Position numbers and translations under genes: made by a program. The notes under the pieces are model-generated. The model saw only the letters and a program-made list of their open reading frames with translations, did not search any database and had not been told where the DNA came from. Positions 27,377-35,791 of a stretch of 52,804 nt of DNA are shown here, piece by piece. The DNA is from Bacteroidota bacterium (GTDB lineage Bacteria; Bacteroidota; Bacteroidia; Bacteroidales; Prolixibacteraceae), in assembly GCA_023428545.1 (NCBI GenBank), contig JAEYXH010000001.1, forward strand, positions 1 through 52,804. The letters run 5' to 3'. How positions within the stretch are numbered: the stretch's first letter is position 1; each line of letters opens with the position of its first letter.

Positions 27377-27844
27377 CTAATTTTTGATGAGCAACCAGGC
27401 ATCATTGTATTTCGGAAAATCCTGCCTGATTTGCAGCAGTCGGGTACGAGCCGGAGCTTCACTGGTAAAAGAATCGACAGTGACCCTGTAATAACCGGTT
27501 TCGCTTTGCACTACAATGGGGGTAAAACCTTCCGACATGAGTGTTTGCCTGAAATTCTTTGCATTTTCCATGCTGCTGAAGGATCCTACAATAATGAAAT
27601 AGCTATTTGAATTTTGATCTTCAGCCTGGGTGAAAGTAAAGGATTCCTTACGGACCGAAATAGGTTGGTCATTCGTAGGGGCAGGTGTTTCTTTAACCTC
27701 GGGTACCTGGAAAACTTTCGGAGCGGCGGTTGTGGATGTTTGTTCCACTGCAGGTTCAAATGAGGTGGAAGCTGCCTTCCTGGATGACTTACACGAGGCA
27801 AAGGCAACCCCGATGACCAATACGAAAAATACTATCCTTTTCAT
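27377..27844 (-). CDS. SPOR-domain lipoprotein
   Basis: 155 residues from ATG 27842-27844 (MKRIVFFVLVIGVAFASCKS), which places a lipobox (AFAS-Cys19) correctly; an upstream ATG at 27865 would add seven residues. Low-complexity linker (Pro/Thr/Ala) from ~25 to 75, then a SPOR domain ~80-155 (YFIIVGSFSSMENAKNFRQT, GYYRVTVDSF). SPOR domains bind septal peptidoglycan lacking stem peptides, so a role at the division site is likely. Own terminator downstream. Confidence 0.88.
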   Translation of the reverse strand: MKRIVFFVLVIGVAFASCKSSRKAASTSFEPAVEQTSTTAAPKVFQVPEVKETPAPTNDQPISVRKESFTFTQAEDQNSNSYFIIVGSFSSMENAKNFRQTLMSEGFTPIVVQSETGYYRVTVDSFTSEAPARTRLLQIRQDFPKYNDAWLLIKN

Positions 27845-27967
27845 TGTTTCAGTTTTTATTTTCAAGGCTAAATTACTTAATCCCCAATAAATGTGTTGGT
27901 TATGGGTGGGGAAGTTTTACACAAATTCACCTGCCAGGCACAGTTGGCATCAGTCAGGGTGTTAATA

Positions 27968-28798
27968 TCAGGTTCCGGAATGCAGAAAATTTTTTATAAA
28001 TTCCACAAATTCAGAGTTTTGGCATCTTTTGGAGAACATCATGAAGGGCGGGTTTTTCATCTGTGGTTTGTTGTATTTCAATGGGCCGGATAAGTCCCAC
28101 TGTTCAACAATCCCTCCATACTCCTCGACCATGAGGTGGCCTGCTGCCGTGTCCCATTCCGAACAACCACTTCCATGGATATAGACATCGGCCCTTCCCA
28201 GGGCAATTTCAACCTGCTTCAGGGCGCTGCCTAACCGGACCATCTCGATATTGAAGTTTTCCTTGATTTTCCGCAGAATCTGCTGGCCTCGAGGCGAAGG
28301 GTGCGATCTGCTCGCTATCAGGATTACAGGGTCACATGGTTTCTGGCTTTCAGGTGACGGTTCAAGTGGCTCAATATGTCCAAAGCTGAAGATTCCCCTT
28401 CCTTTGATGGCATACCATCCCGAGCGGCTGACTGGACTGTATATCCAGGAACAAACCGGAAGGTTGTTCTCGAGGTATGCCAGATTGATACAGAATTCGC
28501 CATTTTGTTTAATAAATTCGCGGGTACCGTCCAGTGGATCCAGCATAAAAAAGCGGGTCCATTGTTTGCGTTCTTCATAAGAAGGAATTGAATTCTCCTC
28601 ATCAATCACGGGTATTCCTGGGTGAATGGCTGCCAGTCCGGCATTGATGACGGAACTTGAAATCTGGTCGGCTCGCGTTACCGGAGAAAGGTCGCTTTTC
28701 GTGGTTTCACCGAAATGGTCACTTTCATAAACCTCCAGTATGGCCGATCCTGCCTTGATCAGAAGTTCTTCAATGGCTGACAGTTTGGGGAATTCCAT
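27968..28798 (-). CDS. cysQ: 3'(2'),5'-bisphosphate nucleotidase, CysQ-like
   Basis: 276 residues of the inositol-monophosphatase superfamily. The two metal motifs are intact: DEEN with LDPLDGTREFI (~67-100) and SEWDTAAGHLM (~217). The REFI variant after DGT is characteristic of CysQ, which hydrolyses PAP to AMP and relieves its toxicity in sulfate assimilation. Sulfate-assimilation genes are not in the window, although in Bacteroidota cysQ often stands near them. It follows the PHP gene by 15 bp on the same strand. Confidence 0.9.
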   Translation of the reverse strand: MEFPKLSAIEELLIKAGSAILEVYESDHFGETTKSDLSPVTRADQISSSVINAGLAAIHPGIPVIDEENSIPSYEERKQWTRFFMLDPLDGTREFIKQNGEFCINLAYLENNLPVCSWIYSPVSRSGWYAIKGRGIFSFGHIEPLEPSPESQKPCDPVILIASRSHPSPRGQQILRKIKENFNIEMVRLGSALKQVEIALGRADVYIHGSGCSEWDTAAGHLMVEEYGGIVEQWDLSGPLKYNKPQMKNPPFMMFSKRCQNSEFVEFIKNFLHSGT

Positions 28799-28813
28799 TT
28801 TATCAGATTTGTA

Positions 28814-29887
28814 TCAATGTTTCATCAGCGATGACAATTGTGCCTTCAAGGGCTTTTCGGATCGGGAGAGCAAATTTTTCAAAGTCACCTGGTCATGATT
28901 TTCTTTGGCGGGAAGTGTAATCAGAATGGCCGAACGGCCAGGAAGAAGCTTGTCGCTTCCTGCAACGGGGAAATGCAGATTAAACACCAGGTCAGTGTGA
29001 TTCCTTATCTTGTAAGTGATATTCTTTTCATTTTTTCCGGTGATACTCACGTCAATACTTTGCTCCAGCAATTGCTTCAGGATCTCTTCATTTGCAAAAA
29101 GGTATTCCCTGAACCATCCGGCAGTTCTTCCGGCCAGCAAGGCTTCGTGAATGCTTTCCGGAGTTCTTTCCTTTGCAAATACCAACGTGATTGGCCGGCG
29201 GTCAGCATTGTTCTGCAGAAGATAATCGGACATGGGTTCATGGATATCGGAATTGCTGAAGATGGTGAGGTTTTTATCCGCTGCCCAGTCCAGGACTTCA
29301 GGATACCATTCGTTATAGTTTATCACCTCGATTCCATTGAAGAGCTTTTCTTCATATAATTCCTGATGTTCATCCATCCATTTGGGCCCATCGGGTGCCT
29401 GTGCTTTCCATCCCGGGTGGTTCCAGATAATGAAGGCTCCCTGTTGTTTGGCTTCCCTAAGGGCTTGTTTGTAATCATCATTGTGTATGGGTGTTGCCTG
29501 GTCAATAAAAAGTGCATTGAAATGGCCGGGAGGCATCGATTTGGTTATTTCGGTTCCCTTAATCAGGATAATGCCAGCCTGGTCGGCAGGGCCTTTCGCA
29601 ATCTTATACGGTGCCTCATGACTGACGGGTATATATTCCTTATGTGGGGTATATTCCAGATGATCTGTGATGGCGATGGCATCCAGGCCCTCCCTCCATG
29701 CTTCAGAAACCCTTGTCAAGGGCCACACATCTCCGTCGGAGAAAACGGTATGCATGTGAAAATCACATTTCAGGGTATGATAACCATCGATATCGGGTAC
29801 CAGTAATTCATTTCTGACAGGTTGGGCCCCGGCCTGGAATATCAGCCAGGAAGTCATTAGTATGACAATTATTCTCTTCAGTTTCAT
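28814..29887 (-). CDS. Exported PHP-domain phosphoesterase-like protein
   Basis: 357 residues. Signal peptide MKLKRIIVILMTSWLIFQAGA (cleavage near AGAQ), then a PHP domain whose metal ligands are visible: FHMHTVFSDG (~44), ITDHLE (~74), NHPGW (~155) and NSDIHEP (~212). A ~100-residue C-terminal beta domain follows (SIDVSITGKNEK onward). PHP enzymes hydrolyse phosphoesters with bound metals; most are cytoplasmic, so the signal peptide is notable though known in Bacteroidota. Substrate unknown. Same strand as cysQ, 15 bp apart, so a joint role in nucleotide or phosphate scavenging is possible. Confidence 0.85.
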   Translation of the reverse strand: MKLKRIIVILMTSWLIFQAGAQPVRNELLVPDIDGYHTLKCDFHMHTVFSDGDVWPLTRVSEAWREGLDAIAITDHLEYTPHKEYIPVSHEAPYKIAKGPADQAGIILIKGTEITKSMPPGHFNALFIDQATPIHNDDYKQALREAKQQGAFIIWNHPGWKAQAPDGPKWMDEHQELYEEKLFNGIEVINYNEWYPEVLDWAADKNLTIFSNSDIHEPMSDYLLQNNADRRPITLVFAKERTPESIHEALLAGRTAGWFREYLFANEEILKQLLEQSIDVSITGKNEKNITYKIRNHTDLVFNLHFPVAGSDKLLPGRSAILITLPAKENHDQVTLKNLLSRSEKPLKAQLSSLMKH

Positions 29888-29906
29888 ATTTTATTGATTT
29901 GGTTCA

Positions 29907-30302
29907 TTACATGGTTGCCTGCCTCAGATTCCGGCCAAGCCTGCTTATGGCCGTCGTTATGCTTTTTTCAATTACCGGGTAAGGCAGTTCTTCCCTGGCG
30001 ATAAATACAAACATACAAATCATTTTTTTTTCTCCGGCAGCCATAACGAGCTGGTGTTTTTGAAGACGATAGGCTTCCTTCATTCTTCTTTTAAGGATAT
30101 TGCGATGCACCGCCTTTTTGAAGTTTTTCTTGCTGACAGAGAAAGCCGCCCGCACTGGCACGTTCTGGTGGCTGTCGGTTAATTTCCAAACAACCTTGAC
30201 CGGATAAACCAAAAAGCTTTGGCCTTCCGTAAAGAGCCCTGAGATTTCCCGGACTCCCTTCAGACGTTCTTCAGGAGGAAAGGTATGCCGGATCTGGTTC
30301 AT
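29907..30302 (-). CDS. rnpA: Ribonuclease P protein component
   Basis: 131 residues. Basic RNA-binding protein that aids RNase P RNA in maturing tRNA 5' ends. The core RNR-type motif is seen as VHRNILKRRMKEAYRL (~66-81), with F-V-Y entry (LFTEGQSFLVYPVKVVW). It is not next to rpmH/dnaA as in many bacteria but beside hemD and DUF4271, the usual Bacteroidota context. Its ATG begins only ~6 bp after the T-tract of the hemD terminator. Confidence 0.95.
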   Translation of the reverse strand: MNQIRHTFPPEERLKGVREISGLFTEGQSFLVYPVKVVWKLTDSHQNVPVRAAFSVSKKNFKKAVHRNILKRRMKEAYRLQKHQLVMAAGEKKMICMFVFIAREELPYPVIEKSITTAISRLGRNLRQATM

Positions 30303-30307
30303 ATAAT

Positions 30308-30334
30308 GAAAAAAAAGCCGGAAGTCCCGGCTTT
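30308..30334 (-). terminator. Terminator after hemD
   Basis: Stem AAAGCCGG/CCGGCTTT with a 5-base loop and a T-tract on the minus strand, immediately before the rnpA start. Confidence 0.8.
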
Positions 30335-30356
30335 CAAATATAGGTGGTTTTACCCG

Positions 30357-31106
30357 TTATTTTACTTTGTTGGCGTTTTTAATGAACTGTTCAAGTGCCA
30401 TGGTCATTGATGGAGCCTCCGGGGTGGGTGCTTCAATGTTGAGTGTCAGTCCTGCATCCCTGACAGCCTGGGCGGTATTTGCCCCAAACGAGGCAATCTT
30501 TGTGTCATTCTGTTTGAAGTCAGGGAAATTCTGAAACAGGGACTTGATTCCTGATGGGCTGAAAAATACGATGATATCGTAGTTGACCTCCTTCAGGTCA
30601 GATAGGTCGCTGCTGACAGTCCGGTACAGGATGGCAGAAGTGTATTTGTATCCGCCCTTGTCGAGCATACGAGGAATTTCCTGGCTGTGAATGTCGGAGA
30701 GAGGTAACAGGTACATCTCGTCCTTGTGTTTCTTCATAATGTCGAGCAGGTCATTCATGGTTCCATTACCATAAAAAATCTTCCTCTTCCGGTAAACAAT
30801 GTATTTTTGGAGATAGAAGGCAGTAGCTTCTGAAATGCAGAAGTATTTCATGGTATCCGGAATGGCGGTCCGAAGCTCTTGTGCAATTCTGAAAAAGTGG
30901 TCAATGGAGGTTCTGCTGTTAAAAATGACTGCCGTGTGGTCAAGAATGTGTATGCGGGTCTGTCTGAATTCCTTGGCCGAAACTCCTTCGACCTGAATAA
31001 AAGGCCGAAAATCAATCTTAACATTGGTGTTTTCAATGAGCTCGGAATAGGGTGATTTTACTGTTCCAGGCTCAGGTTGTGATATTAAAATGGTTTTGAT
31101 TTTCAA
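30357..31106 (-). CDS. hemD: Uroporphyrinogen-III synthase
   Basis: 249 residues. Cyclises hydroxymethylbilane to uroporphyrinogen III in haem and siroheme synthesis. Two similar halves are seen: KIKTILISQPEPGTVKSPYS with IDFRPFIQVEG at the N-terminus, and FFSPSGIKSLFQNFPDF with IASFGANTAQAVRDAGL at the C-terminus, typical of the divergent Bacteroidota HemD. The start is TTG (31104-31106); no ATG fits the conserved first residues. Lies 34 bp after the DUF4271 gene, a conserved pairing in this phylum. Confidence 0.9.
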   Translation of the reverse strand: MKIKTILISQPEPGTVKSPYSELIENTNVKIDFRPFIQVEGVSAKEFRQTRIHILDHTAVIFNSRTSIDHFFRIAQELRTAIPDTMKYFCISEATAFYLQKYIVYRKRKIFYGNGTMNDLLDIMKKHKDEMYLLPLSDIHSQEIPRMLDKGGYKYTSAILYRTVSSDLSDLKEVNYDIIVFFSPSGIKSLFQNFPDFKQNDTKIASFGANTAQAVRDAGLTLNIEAPTPEAPSMTMALEQFIKNANKVK

Positions 31107-31140
31107 TGCCTTATTTTTTAAAATTCACAATTCTAAATTT

Positions 31141-32079
31141 TCATGCCGAAATTATCTTCAGTAAGATCAGCAAGGGTAAAATTTCGAGGGTACAAAGGTA
31201 TAAAAAGAGATAAAAAATAGAAAATTGTTTTTTTAAGAAAATGATTGTCCCTCGCCAGAGCAAAAAAATATACAAAATTGAAATTATTGTCAGGCCTGCA
31301 ACCATATAGTTGTGGGGTGACCCTGCTGGTGACCAGGCAATCAGTGCAACCACCGGCAGCAAAAGAATTCCAGAAATTTTTAAATGAATATCGAAATGAT
31401 ATAAAAATTCCGACGTGTCAGAAAGGTTTTCAATAACAAATCCGGTAGTCAGGTATACCAGCTTTTTTGAAAAAACTATTACAATGATGGAGCCCTGTAT
31501 GATCAGGAAAAGCCAGAATTTTCCAATGGGAGGCTGGGCAAAGAAAGTTTGCGTAACCTGAAAAAAGAACAACCCGATGATCATGTAGCTGAACGTGTTG
31601 AGAATAAATGATCCCCGGGTCAGGGCGGCATTTCTCTCCCTGAACATGCGTGATGCGGTGGAATAATTGATCATGCTCTGAAACAGGTTGATCAGGTAGT
31701 TCCCAAACGAGGACCTTACAATGGCCAGTAATACCAATGACCCCAGGAAGACAAAAGCAAACCAGTCGTTACCGGCTGTTTCCGTTTTTCGTGATGGCAG
31801 CTCAAGTTTGACTTCAGGTTCGGTGGTAGTCAGGGCTGAGATGGTCTTTGTTTCAAGGTAATGGGTTCCTTCAATAAAAACCTTGTTGTGTTCGCGTTGC
31901 TGCCATTGTCTTTGCTGAAGCCTGTTTATTCTGGTAGTGGTTTGCTGATTACCTGAACCCGCCATGGTTTGGTTCACCGGTCGTTGCATCTGTTGACCAA
32001 TGCTTTCTCCCGGTTCGGCCCCTGAAAATGCCTGATAGTAAATGGGTGCAATTTGACCTGGTCCTGGTGATTCTGTCAT
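31141..32079 (-). CDS. DUF4271 membrane protein
   Basis: 312 residues from ATG 32077-32079 (MTESPGPGQIAPIYYQAFSG); an ATG at 32112 is in frame but less likely. A ~120-residue hydrophilic, Gln-rich N-terminal part is followed by about six membrane helices from ~residue 130 (WFAFVFLGSLVLLAIVRSS onward). The family sits next to hemD across Bacteroidota, function unknown. Co-transcribed with hemD. Confidence 0.85.
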   Translation of the reverse strand: MTESPGPGQIAPIYYQAFSGAEPGESIGQQMQRPVNQTMAGSGNQQTTTRINRLQQRQWQQREHNKVFIEGTHYLETKTISALTTTEPEVKLELPSRKTETAGNDWFAFVFLGSLVLLAIVRSSFGNYLINLFQSMINYSTASRMFRERNAALTRGSFILNTFSYMIIGLFFFQVTQTFFAQPPIGKFWLFLIIQGSIIVIVFSKKLVYLTTGFVIENLSDTSEFLYHFDIHLKISGILLLPVVALIAWSPAGSPHNYMVAGLTIISILYIFLLWRGTIIFLKKQFSIFYLFLYLCTLEILPLLILLKIISA

Positions 32080-32172
32080 TGTTATTATTCTCACAGCGAT
32101 TGACGGCCGCAAAGATAACGATTTTTAAAGCGTAATGTCAGTGATTTTTTGGCAATTGGCATGTGGTGATGA

Positions 32173-32337
32173 TCAGGTACAGTTTTCCTGCTCATAGCTT
32201 TCAAGGCTCCTGATCAGCTCCACCAGCTCTTCTGCCTCGGGTGTGCCATCCGGGGCTTCGATAATCTCCAGAAACCTCTCGAGGGCTTCCCTGTAGTCTT
32301 CTTCTGTTCTGATTCTTTCCTGTGAGTTAGTGTGCAT
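32173..32337 (-). CDS. 54-residue protein like a HigA-type antitoxin N-terminus
   Basis: ATG at 32335-32337 lies inside the last codons of polA (11-bp overlap), and the frame ends at TGA 32173-32175. The sequence runs MHTNSQERIRTEED, then YREALERFLEIIEAPDGTPE, then AEELVELIRSLESYEQENCT. The 'xYxxALxRxxEIxxAPxGTPExxELxxL' pattern is that of the region preceding the helix-turn-helix in HigA-type antitoxins, but here no helix-turn-helix follows and no toxin gene is near. Very acidic (about a third Glu/Asp). It may be a remnant or a stand-alone small protein translationally coupled to polA. Confidence 0.65.
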   Translation of the reverse strand: MHTNSQERIRTEEDYREALERFLEIIEAPDGTPEAEELVELIRSLESYEQENCT

Positions 32338-35110
32338 CCAGCCAGTTTTTTGCCGATTTCATTTCGATCGTGAGCGGAACTTCCAATTGAACAGCTGATT
32401 CCATTTTTTGTTTAACGATTTGTTCAACTTCAGGAAGCTCTGCAGTCACCACGTCAAAATTCAATTCGTCATGCACCTGGAGCACCATGCGTGAGTGAAG
32501 ACCCCTATCGAGGAAGGCCTGGTGGATTGAGATCATGGCTAATTTGATGATATCGGCCGCAGATCCCTGGATCGGGGCATTGATGGCGTTTCTTTCGGCC
32601 ATTCCCCTAACTACCGCATTGTTTGAATTGATATCCGAAAGGTAACGTCGCCTGCCCATGATGGTCTCCACAAACCCCGTTTTGCGGGCCTTGTCAATCG
32701 ACTGATCCATGTATTCCTTAACCTGGGGGAAATTCTCAAAATACCCGTCAATCAGCTCTTTTGCCTCGGAGCGTGATATGTTCAGCCTTTGTGACAATCC
32801 GAAGGCCGAAATGCCGTAAATGATTCCAAAGTTGGCTGTTTTGGCTTTGCGCCTCATATCAGAGGTTACTTCCCCTACGTCCACTTTATAGATTTTTGCG
32901 GCCGTGATGGCATGGATATCCTGGTTGTTGCGAAAGGCTTCCAGCATTTGCCCATCTTTGCTCAGGGCTGCCATGATCCGGAGCTCGATCTGGGAATAGT
33001 CGGCCGACAGGAACAGGTGATTTTCATCGGAAGGAATAAAAGACTTCCTGATTTCCCTTCCATTTTCATCCCTGATCGGGATGTTCTGAAGATTGGGATT
33101 GTTCGAACTCAGCCTGCCAGTGGCCGTTACAGCCTGATTGTATGATGTATGGATTTTACCTGTTCGGGGATTGATCAACAGTGGCAGGGTTTCGACATAA
33201 GTGTTGAGTAATTTTTTCAGTCCCCGGTATTCCAATACCTTTCCGACAATGGGATGCTTATGTAAGAGTTGCTGGAGTACTTCCTCGTTGGTTGAATACT
33301 GTTTTGTCTTGGTCAACCTGGCATTGGGGTCGATCTTAAGCTTTTCAAACAGGATCTCTCCCAACTGTTTGGGTGACGATACGTTGAACTCTTCACCTGC
33401 CAGGACAATGATTTCTTTCTCAAGTTTGATTATCTGTTCACGCAATTCTCCGGCGTACTGGTTCAGCGACTCAGGATCCAGTTTGACTCCTTCCATCTCC
33501 ATATCCGTCAGTACAGGAACAAGGGGCATTTCAAGGCTTTCAAAAAGGGAAGTCAGTCCATGTTGTTCCAGTTCAGTGGCCAGGACGTCTTTAAGCTGAA
33601 GCGTGAGGTCGGCGTCTTCACAGGCATAATCCATCAGTTTAGTGGGCTCGGCCGACCTCATCGTCAACTGGTTCCTGCCTTTTGCCCCGATCAGTGATTC
33701 TGTCGGGATCTTCTCATAATTCAGGTAGATCTCGCATAAATAATCGAGATTGTGTTTTATCTCAGGCTGTATCAGGTAATGGGCCAGCATCGTATCAAAA
33801 AGTTTTCCCTTTACCCCAAATCCGTATTGCTTCAGCATCAACAGGTCATACTTGATATTCTGGCCTATTTTCATGATTCGTTCATCCTCGAAAACCGCCC
33901 TGAATTCCTCCAGTATTTCTATCACCTTATCCCTTTTGTTGGGCAGCAGGACACAGAATGCTTCATGTTTCCTGAAAGCAAATGAGAGGCATACGAGGTC
34001 GGCCGAGTGTGGATCGAGCCCGGTGGTTTCAGTGTCGAAACAAAATTCGGATTGAACCGAAAGCTCGGCACGCAGACTGGCCCTCTGCAATTCATTTTCA
34101 ACCAGGTAATACTGATGCGGGGTGGTGTCGATTGAATCTGTTTTTTTTGAAACAACACCCTGTGGGGCAGGTTCGTCAAAGGAGAAAAGGGTTCCCTGGG
34201 TAGCTGCGCTTGCCGGTGCAGCAGGGGATTCATTCAGCTTGAGCCGGTCGCTCAGTTGCCTGAATTCAAGATCCTCAAACAGGGATTTCAGGGATGAATG
34301 GTCGGGCTCATCCATTTTTAAGGCAGTCTCCTCAAAGTCGATCGGAACGTCCAGTACAATGGTTGCCAAATGTCTCGAGAGCCTTACCTGATCCTCGAAA
34401 GTTTCCAGGTTTTCTTTCTGTTTCCCCTTTAATTGATCCAGGTTTTGGTAAATGCCGTCAATGCTTCCAAAGTCACTAATCAGCTTTTGTGCATTTTTTG
34501 GACCGATTCCGGGACAACCCGGGATATTGTCTGCCGAATCACCCATTAATCCCAGGATGTCTATCACCTGCAAGGGTGATTCGATCCCGAAATTTTGCTT
34601 CACCTCATCGATCCCCCAGACTTCATTGTCGTTGCCCGATTTTCCCGGTTTGTACATCAGGATTGAATCGGTCACCAATTGCGCATAATCCTTGTCGGGG
34701 GTCATCATGAAAGTGGTAAATCCTTCTGAAGACGCTTTTTGGGCCAATGTCCCGATGATGTCGTCTGCTTCAAATCCTTCCATTTCAATAATCGGTATGC
34801 GGAAGGCCTCAATCAGTTTACGTATATAGGGTATCGATTTGCGCAGGTCTTCCGGCATTTCCTGGCGGTTTGCCTTGTATTCCGGAAAAAGCTCGTGCCT
34901 GAATGTCGGTTTCGACATGTCGAAAACCACACCGATATATTCGGGCTTATCGTTTTCAAGCAATTGAACAAGCGTATTTGCAAAACCAAGGGCTGCAGAA
35001 GTGTTGACCCCTTTGCTGTTAAACCTTGGGTTCCGGATAAAGGCAAAATAGCTCCTGTAAATCAGGGCATAGGCATCAATTAGGTAAAGCTTTTTTGGAT
35101 TGTCGGACAT
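32327..35110 (-). CDS. polA: DNA polymerase I
   Basis: 927 residues with all three domains. 5' nuclease 1-~290 (LYLIDAYALIYRSYFAF, EADDIIGTLA); 3'-5' exonuclease ~340-510 with active-site residues present (FDTETTGLD at 358-366, YACEDADLT at ~495); polymerase ~530-927 with motif A DYSQIELR (704-711), the O-helix RRKAKTANFGIIYG (753-766) and motif C VHDE (879-882). Thus proofreading should be active. It fills Okazaki gaps and repairs DNA. queD lies 10 bp upstream, and the 54-residue gene overlaps its end. Confidence 0.98.
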   Translation of the reverse strand: MSDNPKKLYLIDAYALIYRSYFAFIRNPRFNSKGVNTSAALGFANTLVQLLENDKPEYIGVVFDMSKPTFRHELFPEYKANRQEMPEDLRKSIPYIRKLIEAFRIPIIEMEGFEADDIIGTLAQKASSEGFTTFMMTPDKDYAQLVTDSILMYKPGKSGNDNEVWGIDEVKQNFGIESPLQVIDILGLMGDSADNIPGCPGIGPKNAQKLISDFGSIDGIYQNLDQLKGKQKENLETFEDQVRLSRHLATIVLDVPIDFEETALKMDEPDHSSLKSLFEDLEFRQLSDRLKLNESPAAPASAATQGTLFSFDEPAPQGVVSKKTDSIDTTPHQYYLVENELQRASLRAELSVQSEFCFDTETTGLDPHSADLVCLSFAFRKHEAFCVLLPNKRDKVIEILEEFRAVFEDERIMKIGQNIKYDLLMLKQYGFGVKGKLFDTMLAHYLIQPEIKHNLDYLCEIYLNYEKIPTESLIGAKGRNQLTMRSAEPTKLMDYACEDADLTLQLKDVLATELEQHGLTSLFESLEMPLVPVLTDMEMEGVKLDPESLNQYAGELREQIIKLEKEIIVLAGEEFNVSSPKQLGEILFEKLKIDPNARLTKTKQYSTNEEVLQQLLHKHPIVGKVLEYRGLKKLLNTYVETLPLLINPRTGKIHTSYNQAVTATGRLSSNNPNLQNIPIRDENGREIRKSFIPSDENHLFLSADYSQIELRIMAALSKDGQMLEAFRNNQDIHAITAAKIYKVDVGEVTSDMRRKAKTANFGIIYGISAFGLSQRLNISRSEAKELIDGYFENFPQVKEYMDQSIDKARKTGFVETIMGRRRYLSDINSNNAVVRGMAERNAINAPIQGSAADIIKLAMISIHQAFLDRGLHSRMVLQVHDELNFDVVTAELPEVEQIVKQKMESAVQLEVPLTIEMKSAKNWLDAH

Positions 35111-35120
35111 AGTTTCTCAA

Positions 35121-35570
35121 TTAGGGGTTATCTGATGCAAACCATTCGGCGAACGAAGTGATTGTCTCATACAACCTGATGCTGTACAATGTTACCCCTT
35201 TGGGTAATAGAGGTTTTAGTATATCGGCGATGTATTGAAGAATATTTTCGGTAGTCGGCTGGAAATCAACAACCATGATACGGGATGTTGTCAGCTTTAA
35301 CGCCTCCAGGTGTTGCGGGTCAATCAACCGGTTTACCATCAGGGAATGGTCAAGTTTTTCGGTGATATGGGTTTTTACAAGCATCTTAAGCTCATGAAAG
35401 TCCATGACCATTCCGTCTTTAGGATCTCCGGGGTTTCTGAAAACATTTCCTGAAATGGTAATTTCCAGGTTGTAAGAGTGCCCGTGAATATTCCGGCATA
35501 ATCCTTCGTATCCATGCAGGGCATGTGCCATCTCAAAATGGAACCTTTTGGTTACCCTTATTTTTGTCAT
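35121..35570 (-). CDS. queD: 6-pyruvoyltetrahydropterin synthase / QueD-like
   Basis: 149 residues. Zn-binding histidines are seen in MAHALHGYEG and CRNIHGHSYNL, the latter with the Cys nucleophile (C-x3-HGH). Members make 6-carboxy-5,6,7,8-tetrahydropterin (queuosine route) or 6-pyruvoyltetrahydropterin. The CxxxHGH spacing fits QueD. First gene of the queD-polA unit on the minus strand. No other queuosine gene is in the window. Confidence 0.88.
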   Translation of the reverse strand: MTKIRVTKRFHFEMAHALHGYEGLCRNIHGHSYNLEITISGNVFRNPGDPKDGMVMDFHELKMLVKTHITEKLDHSLMVNRLIDPQHLEALKLTTSRIMVVDFQPTTENILQYIADILKPLLPKGVTLYSIRLYETITSFAEWFASDNP

Positions 35571-35726
35571 TTAAAAGATATTTTCAACGGTAAAATTACT
35601 CAATTTTAAGTGTCAATTGTGTCGATAAAAGGATGGGCAACGCCCAAATACTGAATTCCTGCCTTAACATGCTGCCAAAACAGGGTGTTAGATGAGGTAA
35701 AAATACCTTTTAAATACATTTTTATG

Positions 35727-35734
35727 TAATTTTG
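35727..35734 (+). promoter_or_regulatory. Promoter -7 element of speA
   Basis: TAATTTTG, a perfect TAnnTTTG match, 57 bp before the speA ATG in the divergent queD-speA gap. Confidence 0.5.
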
Positions 35735-35791
35735 CCGATTCGCATTTTGCGTTGGAGTCAAAATCAGTAACAATCATTAATTATTTTCGGA

